DNA of 64,000 nucleotides from Hippopus hippopus (lineage: Eukaryota; Mollusca; Bivalvia; Cardiida; Cardiidae), in NCBI GenBank assembly GCA_946811185.2, contig OX328096.1:63572845-63636844 (forward strand), given 5' to 3'. Positions 20,655 through 29,980 of this stretch are shown one piece after another. The position numbers and the translations under genes were made by a program. The notes beneath the pieces were generated by a model. That model ran no database searches. It saw nothing but the letters and a program-made list of their open reading frames with translations, and was not told the origin of the DNA. Position 1 is the stretch's first letter, and every line of letters begins with the position of its first letter.

Positions 20655-20848
20655 CAAACATTTTGTACAATGAAACAAGACATGAACTGTGAAAAAAACA
20701 ATGGAATGAAAAAACAATATCTGTTAAAAACATTGAAATGAAAACATTTAAACAAGACAGCCTTTTTTGTTAAAACATTTTTTTAAAAAACTTAAAACAA
20801 TATTTTGCAACAGTTTTTTCAACAACCACTTTTTGTTGAAACTTTTTT

Positions 20849-21700
20849 TCACTGTGTTTTTCTTTTTTTCTTTGGAATGTCAGATTCACATTCACTCTTC
20901 CGTTTTCTTCCCCTTTCATTGTTTTTTAATACCATATCTGGACAGATTTTATCCCCATGTTTTTTTGATTTGTAAAAGAAATACTTCTTTTTTTTCTCGC
21001 TTTCTCTTTTTTCGTTGTTTTGCTTTTTCTCCTGTTTTGGTGAAAGAGTCTCCTCTGAAGACAGTTCGTTGTTTTTTAGTTCCAAAGTTGGTTGTTTTCT
21101 TAGATTATCGTTTGTAGATATTTTTTTCTCTACCTGTTCTGTTATTTTACAGATCTCTGTATCACTGATAGTCGTGTTGTCGATCTGCATATTTTCGATC
21201 TGATTTTCAGCCGATGATGTTGTAGCCTGTAGTGAGCTTGTTTTCCATTTACTTTCGTTGCAGAATGATTTCAGAACACCAACGAATTTCATGTTCTGAA
21301 ATTCACCACAATATCCCATTGTTGGTGAAATTTTGATATCGTGACTGCGTGGGTTCACATAGACAAAAACGTATGTTTCTGCCTGCTTTTCTTTTTCTGG
21401 ACAATTTCTAGCCCAGTGTCCTGGTTTGTTGCATGTAAAACAAATATCTTTTCTCTTTCCATCCGATCTATATCGTTTTTTGATCGTTGCTTGATTCAAA
21501 ACTCTGTATCTGGTAATACGGTAAACATCTTTTTCTGTTACATGTTGATGGGATAAAAATGATCCCACGTAGTGCCCGATATGTTGAACTTGATACTTTA
21601 ACGGAACATTGCTGATCTCGTAATCGTGGGTGTATGGGTTAACATACAGATACATCATCTTTCCTTTCAGTGATGTATTTTGTAGATTAAACTCGCTCAT
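20849..21700 (-). CDS. Zinc-knuckle (CCHC) protein of the element core
   Basis: The 283-residue frame starts at ATG 21700, divergent from the core operon. An intact CCHC knuckle, CFTCNKPGHWARNC, lies at about residues 87-100. It is flanked by two related segments, YLYVNPYTHDYEIS and FVYVNPRSHDIKIS, so the N-terminal half is an internal duplication. A second knuckle-like sequence near the C-terminus, YFFYKSKKHGDKIC, has both cysteines replaced by tyrosine. The last 100 residues are Lys/Glu-rich and end with the nuclear-localisation-like PKKKRKTQ. The family suggests single-stranded nucleic-acid binding. It ends at AATAAA, unlike the arm genes. Confidence 0.75.
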   Translation of the reverse strand: MSEFNLQNTSLKGKMMYLYVNPYTHDYEISNVPLKYQVQHIGHYVGSFLSHQHVTEKDVYRITRYRVLNQATIKKRYRSDGKRKDICFTCNKPGHWARNCPEKEKQAETYVFVYVNPRSHDIKISPTMGYCGEFQNMKFVGVLKSFCNESKWKTSSLQATTSSAENQIENMQIDNTTISDTEICKITEQVEKKISTNDNLRKQPTLELKNNELSSEETLSPKQEKKQNNEKRESEKKKKYFFYKSKKHGDKICPDMVLKNNERGRKRKSECESDIPKKKRKTQ

Positions 21701-21853
21701 TTTTTGTCAACTGTACTGTCTGAAGTCGATCAGAAGAATGATATAGATTTCGTAGCTATCGTCTCTATTTATATACTATCGAGCTGAAAGGCTCTATAAA
21801 AATGCCGAGTTTTCTGACTTACCGTGTCATTGTCTTACAATCAGACATAAACG
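21701..21853. promoter_or_regulatory. Divergent promoter of the core genes
   Basis: The 153-bp gap between oppositely oriented ATGs has CTCTATAAAAATG (about 21800-21812) facing right and a GTATATAAAT-type box (about 21764-21774) facing left. It lacks the palindromic CCAAT module of the arm genes. Confidence 0.65.
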
Positions 21854-22219
21854 ATGGGTAAAAGAAAAAGAATAGTACCCTATTCAGACAGCGAAAGTGA
21901 CGATGAGTCATTTTCACCACCAAAAAAAAAAAAAAAAATAAAAATGAAAAAAGAAGAAAGTGACAGTGAAGACGATTTCTCTTCACCCAAGAAAAAACCT
22001 GTAAAAATGATCGTAGAAAGTGACAGTGAAGATAATATCTCCTCGAAAAAAATGAACGTGAAAAGTGACAGTAAAGATGAAACACCCAAGAAAAAAACGA
22101 TCATGAAAAGTGAAAGTGAAGATGATACACCAAAGAAAAAAATGATTGAGGATCGAAAAGAAGAAAGTAACAACACTACTTTAGACGTGAAAAGTCTGTA
22201 TGACTTAACGGAGAAGTGA
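21854..22219 (+). CDS. Acidic-serine / lysine-cluster repeat protein, first gene of the core operon
   Basis: This 121-residue protein starts at ATG 21854, about 45 bp after a TATA box. It alternates acidic serine stretches (SDSESDD, ESDSED repeated, SESEDD) with lysine clusters (SPPKKKKK, PKKKP, PKKKT, PKKKM). The SDSE/SEDD words fit casein kinase 2 sites and the PKKK clusters fit nuclear localisation signals. The composition resembles nucleolar or chaperone-like disordered proteins. It ends 42 nt before the polymerase ATG, so the two probably share a transcript. The role is unknown; it could be a partner or priming protein for the polymerase, which is inference from position only. Confidence 0.65.
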   Translation: MGKRKRIVPYSDSESDDESFSPPKKKKKIKMKKEESDSEDDFSSPKKKPVKMIVESDSEDNISSKKMNVKSDSKDETPKKKTIMKSESEDDTPKKKMIEDRKEESNNTTLDVKSLYDLTEK

Positions 22220-22261
22220 AAAAAGAAATCGAGGAAATTTAGAACAGAATCACATCTGTTG

Positions 22262-25200
22262 ATGGCGTCTTTTAAGAAATTTGAAGAATTACCACCCCAT
22301 CAACTGATCGGATTATTTGACGAAGTTACCCATCAAATCATTCAAAAGTTAAATGCTGAACCGACGGATATGATTAGAATTAGTATCAACCACCCTTCAT
22401 TGGATATGGGGATTCATATTCCCTTTCTACCTACAGAACAGCTGAAAGGTGAAACTATGTTAAATGAAATTGAAAAAGTTTTACAATCGAATACAGATTT
22501 CGTCTTGAACGATGGATTCATGACATTTGACATTACACATACAATACCTCCAAGTGGTAGCGGGAGAAAAAGATCATCAGAATGGGATTCAAAGGTTTTT
22601 GCCCAGAAGAAAGAATCAATTATTCAAATTAACAATCATGATCACCTGTGTTTTGCAAGAGCAGTTGTGGTGGGCAATTGCTACACTGAACGTGAAAACA
22701 CCAAAGCATGGAATAGAAGATGGGTATGCATCAGAAAATCAGACAGAATACTTCAAAAGACTGAAGCTGAGAAACTGTTGATTGAAGCTGGAGTTCCGCC
22801 AACCCGGTCTGTAGGAATTGACGAATACAAAAAAATCCAATCTTTTTTGTATGAAAAGGACTATGTCATTAAAGTTCATCAACTGCATTCAAAAGTGGAA
22901 AAAGTATTTGAACACCCAAAAGTAAAAGACGATAGTAAAATCATACATTTGTACTTTCATCAAAACCACTATGATTACATCAAATCCATTGCAGGTTTTC
23001 TTAGTTGTGCATGTTATTGTGAGTTCTGTGACGTGGGATACTCGGCACGAGAAAGTCTTGCATGTTCAAATATCTGTAAAGGTTGTTATCGCAAAGGAAA
23101 ATGTCCATCAGAATCAAAAGAATATGTTTGCAGTGGGTGTCATAGACGATTTTTCAGTGCTGCATGTTTGGCAAATCATAGAAATGTTCAAGGTAAAGAA
23201 AAAAAATCCATTTGTGAATTAGTAAAACTCTGTTTAAAATGTGGTCAACAATATCATCTCAGAAAGAAAAATCATATCTGCCATGGAAAGAAAAAGTGTC
23301 ATATCTGCAAGAAAATTGTTGACTTTTCTCATCGATGTTATATTCAACCTTACCAAAGTAAGACAAACACCGATGACAAGAGAGTTCTTCTGTAGTCAAA
23401 AAACCATTGCTAATTTTCTTTGATTTTGAATGCAAACAAGACACAGGAGTACATATCCCGAATTACTGTATTGCACACAGAGCATGTGATGAATGTATCG
23501 ATAAACCACTTGATTTTCATTGTTCCACATGCAGTGAATTTGAAGAAGGAAGAGAAGTTATTTTTCAAGGTGAGGAAACTTTGAGTCAGTTTTGCAACTG
23601 GCTCTTTTCAGAACATCATAAAGGAGTCATGGCTATTGGGCATAATTTCAAAGGTTATGATGGACAGTTTATTCTTGACTATGTTACCAAAGTTGGGCTA
23701 AAACTTCCAAATTTGATCATGAATGGCAATAACATTATGAAGTTAGAACTGAATGGAGTGCGTTTGATCGATTCTTTTAATTTCATGAACTTCGGTTTGG
23801 CAAAATTTCCAGCTACATTTGGTCTTCAAGAAATGAAAAAAGGTTACTTTCCTCACTGGGCAAATACAGATGAATTCTGGGGTTACATTGGTCCCTATTG
23901 GACATGTCTTATTACAAACCCGATTCAATGTCTGAAGAGGCCAGGTCAAATTTCATAGTCTGGTATAATGATAAAGTTCAAAGGGATGAGGAATTCAATT
24001 CTCAAAAAGAGATGGAAATGTACTGTAGGTTAGATGTTGATATCCTAAGACGAGGATGTGGTGAATTCAGAAAAGTGTTTATTGAACAGGGTGGCATTTG
24101 CCCATTTCTAGAGGCGATTACCATTGTCGATGCATGTAACAAGGTTTGGCGAAGCAAATATTTGCCTGAAAATCAAATAGCTATCATTTCAAGTAAAGAT
24201 GCATCCAGACGTCGCTTTTCCATGAAAGCAATACGCTGGATCCAGAGCGTAGCTATGGAAAAAGGAATCAATATTCGCCACGCAAACAATGGTGGTGAAG
24301 TTCAAATCGGGAGATACAGTGTAGACGGATTTCACCGTCAATCAAACACTGTCTATGAATTCCTTGGGGATTTGTTTCATGGCTGTCCCGTATGTTATAC
24401 AGATCGAAAACAGATCAATCCCATCAATGGAAGATCGATGTCTGAATTGTCCGAACGTACTTTTGAACGTTTAGGAGCTGTCAAAAAAATGGGATATAAC
24501 GTAGAGTTCATATGGGAACATGAATTCGATGCTAAGATGAGGAAGGATAAAGAGTACAAAAAACTCATTGAAAACCTGTATCCAAATCGGGATCCCATCG
24601 ATCCAAGAGAGGGGTTGTCTGGAGAAAGATGTAATGCAATAAAAATTGCCTATGATGTCAAGGAAAAAAGTAAAAAGGAAATCAAATACATTGATATTTG
24701 TTCTCTGTACCCTTATGTTTGCAAACACAAATCTTATCCTGTAGGTCAACCAAAAATCTTGACTACTGAGAATATTGACGTGAAGAATATTCGTCAGTAT
24801 GAAGGAATAATTAAATGCAAAGTTTTAACCCCAGATGATTTGTTTCACCCCGTTCTCCCAGTTCACTGTAACAAAAAAATGATGTTTCCACTCTGTATGA
24901 AATGTGCAGAAGAAAATTCGAACATTTGTAGACATAACAAAGAAGAGAGGGCATTGGTAGGAACTTGGGTTACTTTTGAACTGTTCAAAGCTCTTGACTG
25001 TGGTTATCGGTTATTGCAAGTGTATGAAATTTGGCATTTCGATTCTGTGTCGGATCAGTTCTTTAAAAGCTATGTGGATAATTTCTTGAAAATTAAGCAA
25101 GAAGCTAGCGGATATCCCAGTTGGTGTCAATCAGATTCGGAAAAAGAACAGTTTATTCGTGAATATGAGGAGGCAGAAGGTATTCGTCTTGATCCAAGTT

Positions 25201-25964
25201 GTATTTAAAAAAATCCTGGGAGAAGGGCCTTTGGTAAGATTATGTTGAATTGTCTTTGGGGAAAATTAGCCCAGCGTGAAAAAATGACCCAGACGGAATA
25301 CATCAACGATCCGTCTAAATATTTTGAATTGGTCACCAGTCCAAATTTCATTGTGAAGCACGTAGAAATCTTTGAAGATGACTGTCCATTCATCTTGGTC
25401 AACTACGAAACAAAGTTGGAACATATTGATACTCACGCTACAGCCAATGTTATTGTAGGAGCCTACGTAACAGCTTATGCAAGGCTGGAATTGTACAGTG
25501 TTCTTGAAAAGTTAAAGGATAGAGTTCTGTATTTCGATACAGATAGTTGTATGTATATTCATGATCCTGAATTATGGAACCCACCCATTATTAACAGCAG
25601 ACTAGGAAAATGGACTGATGAAGAGCCTGATTGTAAAATCACTCATTTCAGAGGACTAGGACCAAAGAATTATGCTTACAAAATGAAAACAAAAGATGGA
25701 AAAGTGAAAAGCAAATGTAAAGTGAAGGGAATTACTTTGGATTACAATACAAATCAAGTGGTGAATTTCGATACATATTCAAAATGTGCATTGAATCGCA
25801 CTACAGAAATCAAAATTGAATATGATTGTAGAATCATAAGACATAGAGATAGAACGGTCACCAGTGAACCGCAAACAAAAACGTTTCGTTCTGTATACAC
25901 CAAGAGAGTTATTGTTAATGATACTGACACTGTACCCTATGGCTATAAAACGTTGAGAAGATAA
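22262..25964 (+). pseudogene. polB: Family-B DNA polymerase, protein-primed type (broken)
   Basis: The protein of about 1,230 residues is spread over three frames. Its N-terminal half has a Cys-rich zinc-binding region (CYCEFCDVGYSAR, CKGCYRKGKC, CSGCHRRFF, near 23010-23180). The 3'-5' exonuclease follows: Exo I FFDFECKQD (23416), Exo II GHNFKGYDGQF (23638) and Exo III YCRLDVDIL (24021). Polymerase motifs are A DICSLYP (24692), B KIMLNCLWGK (25236) and C YFDTDS (25531-25547). Frameshifts lie near 23390 and 23897, and an in-frame TAA at 25206-25208 falls just before motif B. The ATG at 22262 is preferred over an upstream TTG. Motif order and length fit the Polinton/bidnavirus type. The breaks may be genuine decay or, near A-runs, base-call errors. 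Confidence 0.9.
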
Positions 25965-25968
25965 TTCC

Positions 25969-26684
25969 ATGTTACATTGTTTTGATCTGAACGGTCCGAG
26001 TAAGACGCAAAAATATCGCTTTAAAAAAATTATGCTGCCTTTACCAATAGAACTACGTGAAAAGATTTATGGAGAATTCGTTCAACAGCATACGCTCGAT
26101 GAACAAACGCAACTTAACATTAAATTCTACTGTGTGAAACTTTGGATAGATAAATTGCACAAAGGTTTTGCAAAAGGAGAATCGTCCAGTAAGTTGTATG
26201 CTATACACAGCTTTATTGCTATGATGGTAGACGATTCGGATTTAGATCTCATTCTCATGCTTATTTAGCATCTTGTTGGTGGAAAGACAGTGCTATCGGT
26301 AAACTAATGCAATCCACAAGTCGATGGTGCTTTATTATCATTGGAAGAACAGAAGAAAGCTTTCTGAACGTTCTGAAAATGAAATCAGTTTTATTTAACT
26401 TTTACTTACGCTACAAAAGAGGATTTATTCAAAACGACGAGGAAATAGTGGATACCTTGGAAGGCTATATTTTATTTGATAGAGATGTTACAGAAGAAAG
26501 TGTATATTCATCTCTTTCAACGACAGACGTTACAAAACATGTTTTTCCATTTAGAGGAACACGTGAATTCAGAGAGATTGACAGTGAATATCAATTGTAT
26601 TTGGGTAATGACCAATTGCATACAGTTATTACGGAACATGAAGACAAATGGAAAACTCGGGGCATTTGTGAATTTGCATTGTGA
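25969..26684 (+). pseudogene. Unknown core ORF directly after the polymerase (one frameshift)
   Basis: The ATG at 25969 is 4 nt after the polymerase stop, so translation is probably coupled or reinitiating. Frame 1 is open to 26268 and frame 3 continues from about 26240 to 26684, with sensible sequence (ASCWWKDSAIGKL before the internal Met), so a 1-2 nt indel near 26240 splits a protein of about 237 residues. Visible features are LPLPIELREKIYGEF near the start, a tryptophan-rich centre and a GRTEESFLNVLKMKS helix. No catalytic motif is recognised. It ends at AATAAA 26846. Confidence 0.6.
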
Positions 26685-26845
26685 ATTCACATTGTAAAAT
26701 GTTATATTGTATGAAATGTTATATTGTACGAAATGTTTTTATGCTAAATTGTTTTTTGCACAGATATTGTTTTTTCATTTTCAATGTTTTTTCATTCCAT
26801 TGTTTTTTTCACAGTTCATGTCTTGTTTCATTGTACAATTGTTTG

Positions 26846-26851
26846 AATAAA
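26846..26851 (+). terminator. Polyadenylation signal of the core operon
   Basis: AATAAA lies 162 nt after the last core stop codon, in the inner inverted repeat, as the mirror of the signal at 20649-20654. Confidence 0.65.
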
Positions 26852-26968
26852 AAACATATGAAATAATTCTGGGCTTGACTTTTTTTCTTCTGACTGTAAG
26901 TCTTTGACTGTAAGTCTTTTGAGAGAAAATTGACAATTCGAAAGAAAAGCTCTTTCTTGGGGAATTGT

Positions 26969-26984
26969 TGCCCTGAAAAGGGCT
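26969..26984 (-). terminator. Histone-type 3' stem-loop (gene 27012-27218)
   Basis: On the minus strand it reads AGCCCT-TTTC-AGGGCA; the first pair is lost. CAAGAAAGA follows at 26951-26959. Confidence 0.85.
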
Positions 26985-27011
26985 GTTTTTTCATTCACTG
27001 GATGGATAAAA

Positions 27012-27218
27012 TTAATTCCATACCAGTGACATAAAGTCGGGCGAAAACTCGCGCCCTTGTCTCTTTAAAAACTCGCAGAGAGTTTTCATCCTCTTTACCT
27101 CTTCTCTTCTTTCTTCTTTTTCTCTTTTCTTCTGATCTAGCTTCTCCTCCATCTCTCTCTTCTTTACTTCTCCCTTTCTCCTTCCAAAACACTTACTAAA
27201 ATTTTTATTGTCTTTCAT
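27012..27218 (-). CDS. Right-arm cassette gene: shortened paralogue of the charged-helix protein
   Basis: This 68-residue protein starts at ATG 27218, 35-40 bp past a CGTATAAAAACG box. The Glu/Lys/Arg helix and LCEFLKRQGREF correspond to residues 1-60 of the protein at 20184. The C-terminal domain is almost absent, but the last residues SLVWN are kept in frame, so an in-frame internal deletion separates the two. Whether the short form still works is unknown. Confidence 0.65.
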   Translation of the reverse strand: MKDNKNFSKCFGRRKGEVKKREMEEKLDQKKREKEERREEVKRMKTLCEFLKRQGREFSPDFMSLVWN

Positions 27219-27268
27219 TGTGAAATAATCCGATAATAAAAAAAGTTCGTTTTTATACGTTGACGGGA

Positions 27269-27399
27269 GGATTGACCTACTTTGACTCAGAATTAACGTT
27301 GACCAATCTCAGAATTAACGTTATCCAATCAAAATGTGTAATGGTATAACGAACGATTCGATTGGACGACGTTAATTCTATGTCGAAGTAGGTCAATCC
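27269..27399. promoter_or_regulatory. Palindromic promoter module between divergent cassette genes
   Basis: The full palindrome GGATTGACCTACTTTG ... GTAGGTCAATCC holds three CCAAT-type boxes. TATA boxes lie on both sides (CGTATAAAAACG to the left on the minus strand, GCTATAAAA to the right), so here it acts as a two-way promoter. Confidence 0.75.
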
Positions 27400-27455
27400 A
27401 CCCTGCAAGCTATAAAATTCCAATGTTTTATACATCAAATCATAATCGTTCCATC

Positions 27456-27662
27456 ATGGTACAGATTCTTCTCTGTCCGATGTGCGTTAGCAGATGCTAT
27501 ATAGAATGCGGAAAATGCCTTGCTATTCTGGACTACCTTGGCCAGAAGCATAATTGTCCTGATCCTGATGAGGGATTTTATGACGATAATGAAAGCTCGA
27601 CAGTATGATGTGAATACTGTGGATGTGAAATCATCCCAGTAAATCGTTTAGATGAGCAGTAG
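27456..27662 (+). pseudogene. Right-arm cassette gene: zinc-ribbon protein with premature stop
   Basis: The ATG at 27456 (MVQILLCPMC) is chosen because the TATA box at about 27410 is too close to the upstream ATG at 27423. CPMC, CYIECGKC and a downstream CEYC-GC set could form a zinc site. The frame stops at TGA 27606-27608 exactly where the paralogue at 29732 has TGG (tryptophan). The frame then continues in register to TAG at 27660. So this is either a recent nonsense mutation or a readthrough stop. The stem-loop begins 27 nt after the second stop, in line with the other cassettes. Confidence 0.65.
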
Positions 27663-27688
27663 TCTTGATAGATGAATACTCGAAAAAC

Positions 27689-27704
27689 AGCCCTTTTCAG
27701 GGCT
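27689..27704 (+). terminator. Histone-type 3' stem-loop (gene 27456)
   Basis: AGCCCT-TTTC-AGGGCT with A-rich leader (CGAAAAAC) and downstream CACGAGAAGATC. Confidence 0.85.
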
Positions 27705-28078
27705 AACCAACACCACGAGAAGATCTTTCTTTTCAAATTTTGTCAATTTCTCATAAAGAGATACACTCTAAGATTTACACTCTAAGAGTTACACTCCAAA
27801 AAGCCTAAGTTCACAACACTGTATTTTTTTGCTCTAACCAGACAAAAAAAATCTATTCCCAGACCTCTTGACCAGAGACAGTGTGGGCTTTAAAATCACA
27901 CTGTATTCCATACCAAAAAAAGTCAAAAGCGTAAATCCTATCTTCTATCATTTCAGATTTATCAATTGTTTTTGGATAAAAAATGTAATGAACGTTCTGA
28001 TTGGTCAACGTTAAACCAACGAACCTTCTGATTGGTCAAAAAAACGTTAATTCTGAATCAAAACTAGTTCTGACGGGA

Positions 28079-28188
28079 GGATTGAGCTACTTTGGTATAG
28101 AATTAACGTTACCCAGTTGAATCGTACGTTAAATCATTACATATTTTGATTGGTTAACGTTAATTCTAAGTCAAAGTAGGTTAATCCC
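28079..28188. promoter_or_regulatory. Palindromic promoter module (gene 28260)
   Basis: GGATTGAGCTACTTTGG faces CAAAGTAGGTTAATCC, with ATTGGTTAACG in the centre. The TATA box AATATATAAAG lies at about 28197-28207. Confidence 0.7.
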
Positions 28189-28259
28189 TATGCAAGAATA
28201 TATAAAGTCCGGACTCAATTGTAAAAAATTATTATCAAGTAGATAACCAAATCATCAAC

Positions 28260-28553
28260 ATGCCTTCAAGAATAAGAACTCTTGACAAACGTTTCACTTT
28301 AAATGATGCTAAACGACGATTTAGAAAAGCCTTTAATCAGATCGTCTTGCTGGAGCAACGTTTAGACCAGGTGAAGAAACGGTACAAGATGGCAGAACGT
28401 ACAAACAACAGAGCGTTCCGCTATAACCTTCGAATGAAGCTTACAGTCATTGAAGGGACATTTGAAATGTTTTATGAATATGCCTTTTCCAAAGCTGACC
28501 AGATTATCGAACTTCACCGAGAGCTGTTCAACGATTCGTCTGATTCTGAATAA
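28260..28553 (+). CDS. Right-arm cassette gene: helical protein, paralogue A
   Basis: This 97-residue protein starts at the ATG about 55 bp after AATATATAAAG. It is almost wholly helical and basic in its first third. It shares with the protein at 29088 the core KRRFRKAFNQIVLLEQRLD..., YKMAERTNN, KLTVIEGTFEM and ELHRELF. The pair arose by tandem duplication of a whole cassette. It ends in an acidic tail (DSSDSE). No known fold is assigned; small four-helix or coiled-coil DNA-binding proteins are possible. Confidence 0.7.
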   Translation: MPSRIRTLDKRFTLNDAKRRFRKAFNQIVLLEQRLDQVKKRYKMAERTNNRAFRYNLRMKLTVIEGTFEMFYEYAFSKADQIIELHRELFNDSSDSE

Positions 28554-28579
28554 TTATTCAACTTGATTTTCTTCAAAAC

Positions 28580-28595
28580 AGCCCTTTTCAGGGCT
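28580..28595 (+). terminator. Histone-type 3' stem-loop (gene 28260)
   Basis: AGCCCT-TTTC-AGGGCT followed by ACCC and CACGAAAAGATCTTTC, with CAAAAC leader. It lies 26 nt past the stop. Confidence 0.88.
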
Positions 28596-29087
28596 ACCCA
28601 ACACCACGAAAAGATCTTTCTTTTCGAATTGTCAATTTTCTCTAAGAATTACACTCTAAGAATTACACTCTAAGAGTTACACTCAAAAAAGCCTAAGTCC
28701 ACAGCCCCTACATTTTTTTGCTCTAATCAGACAAAAAAGTCCAACTCCTGTGCATTACACGAATCTTCTCCTTCTAGTTTTTTACTCACACTAAGAAAGA
28801 AATATAACGAAGCTTCTGATTGGTCAACATTAAACCAACGAAGCTTCTGATTGGTCAAAAACGTTAATTCTGAAAGATTATTCTTTTCAAATTTTTAGCA
28901 TTTCTACCTCTAAAGAGTTACACTTAATAACACATAGCGTTTAACCCTCTTCATCGAGGGTGCTTTCGCCCGGAAACGCGCTCTTAATTCTGAGTCAAAG
29001 TAGGTCAATCCCTATGCAAGAATATATAAAGTCAGGGTCCCCAATTGTAAAAATTTATTATCAACTAGATAACCAAATCGATTCATC

Positions 29088-29375
29088 ATGTTTACGAGAA
29101 AACTGACTTCGAGTGAACGCAAGATACAACGCAAAATGAATGTTGCCAAACGAGAATTTATGGAAGCCTACAAACAGATCGACTTGCTAGAACATCGTCA
29201 AGATGTGGTAGAGAAAGCATACAAGATGTCAGAACGTACAAATAACAAATTGTACTGCTGTTACTTTGGGATAAAATTATGGGTTATTGAAGGAACACTC
29301 GATATGTACAGAGACTATACTCGCTGTAAGCGTGAGCAGATGGATGAACTTCACCGGGAGTTTTTCGACGAATAG
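29088..29375 (+). CDS. Right-arm cassette gene: helical protein, paralogue B
   Basis: This 95-residue relative of the protein at 28260 aligns over its whole length: FMEAYKQIDLLEHRQD, YKMSERTNN, KLWVIEGTLDM and ELHREFFDE. Divergence is large at the ends but the spacing of the core is conserved, which argues for selection on both proteins. The TATA box AATATATAAAGTCAG lies at about 29020. The spacer upstream holds only half of the palindromic promoter (CAAAGTAGGTCAATCC) plus ATTGGTC repeats. Confidence 0.7.
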   Translation: MFTRKLTSSERKIQRKMNVAKREFMEAYKQIDLLEHRQDVVEKAYKMSERTNNKLYCCYFGIKLWVIEGTLDMYRDYTRCKREQMDELHREFFDE

Positions 29376-29416
29376 GTCCAACTCTGTATATTTTTTGAGT
29401 TGATTTCTTTAAAAAC

Positions 29417-29432
29417 AGCCCTTTTCAGGGCT
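29417..29432 (+). terminator. Histone-type 3' stem-loop (gene 29088)
   Basis: AGCCCT-TTTC-AGGGCT then ACCA and CAAGAAAGG at 29442-29450. Perfect stem. Confidence 0.9.
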
Positions 29433-29731
29433 ACCAATCACCAAGAAAGGGTGATCTTTCTTCAAATTTGTCAATTTCTCAATCAGTTACAGTCAAAAAA
29501 GAGGTCCTTTGCAACAACTCTCTAGCTAAATCTTTCCCCAAAGAACAAAATCATTCCTCAGACTAAGTCCAACAGTAATTTTGAGTAAGAAAAACCCATC
29601 TCTCCAATAAAACTAAAGATATAAGGAGCTTTTTGATTGGATAACGTTAATTCTGAGTCAAAGTAGGTCAATCCATCCAGCAAAACTATAAAAACTCAAT
29701 GTTTTATACATCAAATCATATTCGTTCCACC

Positions 29732-29938
29732 ATGGTTCAGATACTTATTTGCCCTTTGTGTGCTCAAGCATGCGACATAGAGTGTGGGAAATGTACATTT
29801 CCCCTACAGTATCTTGGACAAAAGCACAACTGGCCAAATCCTGATGAGGGGTTTTATGATGAAGACGATGACCCAGGGGTTTGGTGCGAATATTGCTGGC
29901 GAGAGATCAGACCTGTAGTTTATACAGTCGATGAATAG
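29732..29938 (+). CDS. Right-arm cassette gene: intact zinc-ribbon-like protein
   Basis: The ATG at 29732 follows ACTATAAAAACTC by about 45 bp; the in-frame ATG at 29699 is too near that box. The 68-residue protein has CPLC, CDIECGKC and WCEYC clusters and the acidic linker DEGFYDEDDDPG. It is the intact counterpart of the interrupted gene at 27456. The cysteine pairs suggest zinc binding and protein or nucleic-acid contact. Confidence 0.7.
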   Translation: MVQILICPLCAQACDIECGKCTFPLQYLGQKHNWPNPDEGFYDEDDDPGVWCEYCWREIRPVVYTVDE

Positions 29939-29964
29939 CCTTGCCAGACAACAAAACTCAAAAC

Positions 29965-29980
29965 AGCCCTTTTCAGGGCT
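29965..29980 (+). terminator. Histone-type 3' stem-loop (gene 29732)
   Basis: AAAAC-AGCCCT-TTTC-AGGGCT-ACCA, then CAAGAAAGA at 29990-29998: all canonical parts are present. Confidence 0.9.

Larger units (their letters stand above)
20051..20724 (+). repeat. Inner inverted repeat, left
   Basis: Promoter, leader, charged-helix gene and 3' region match 26761-27399 in inverted orientation, with a length difference inside the ORF. Together they enclose the 6 kb core. Confidence 0.8.
26761..27399 (-). repeat. Inner inverted repeat, right
   Basis: This is the inverted counterpart of 20051-20724. Shared landmarks are CAGATATTG, TTGTACAATTGTTTGAATAA (here) against TATTCAAACATTTTGTACAA (left), CAAGAAAGA and TTATTATCGG-TTATTTCAC. 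Confidence 0.8.

Noticed and set aside
21880..22176. Minus-strand serine-rich frame opposite the acidic/lysine gene
   Set aside because: Shadow of a biased plus-strand composition; no promoter or 3' signal.
28260..29375. Small basic arm proteins as histones
   Set aside because: Despite the histone-type 3' ends, the proteins show none of the histone-fold signature segments that I can recognise; they are helical but of unknown family.
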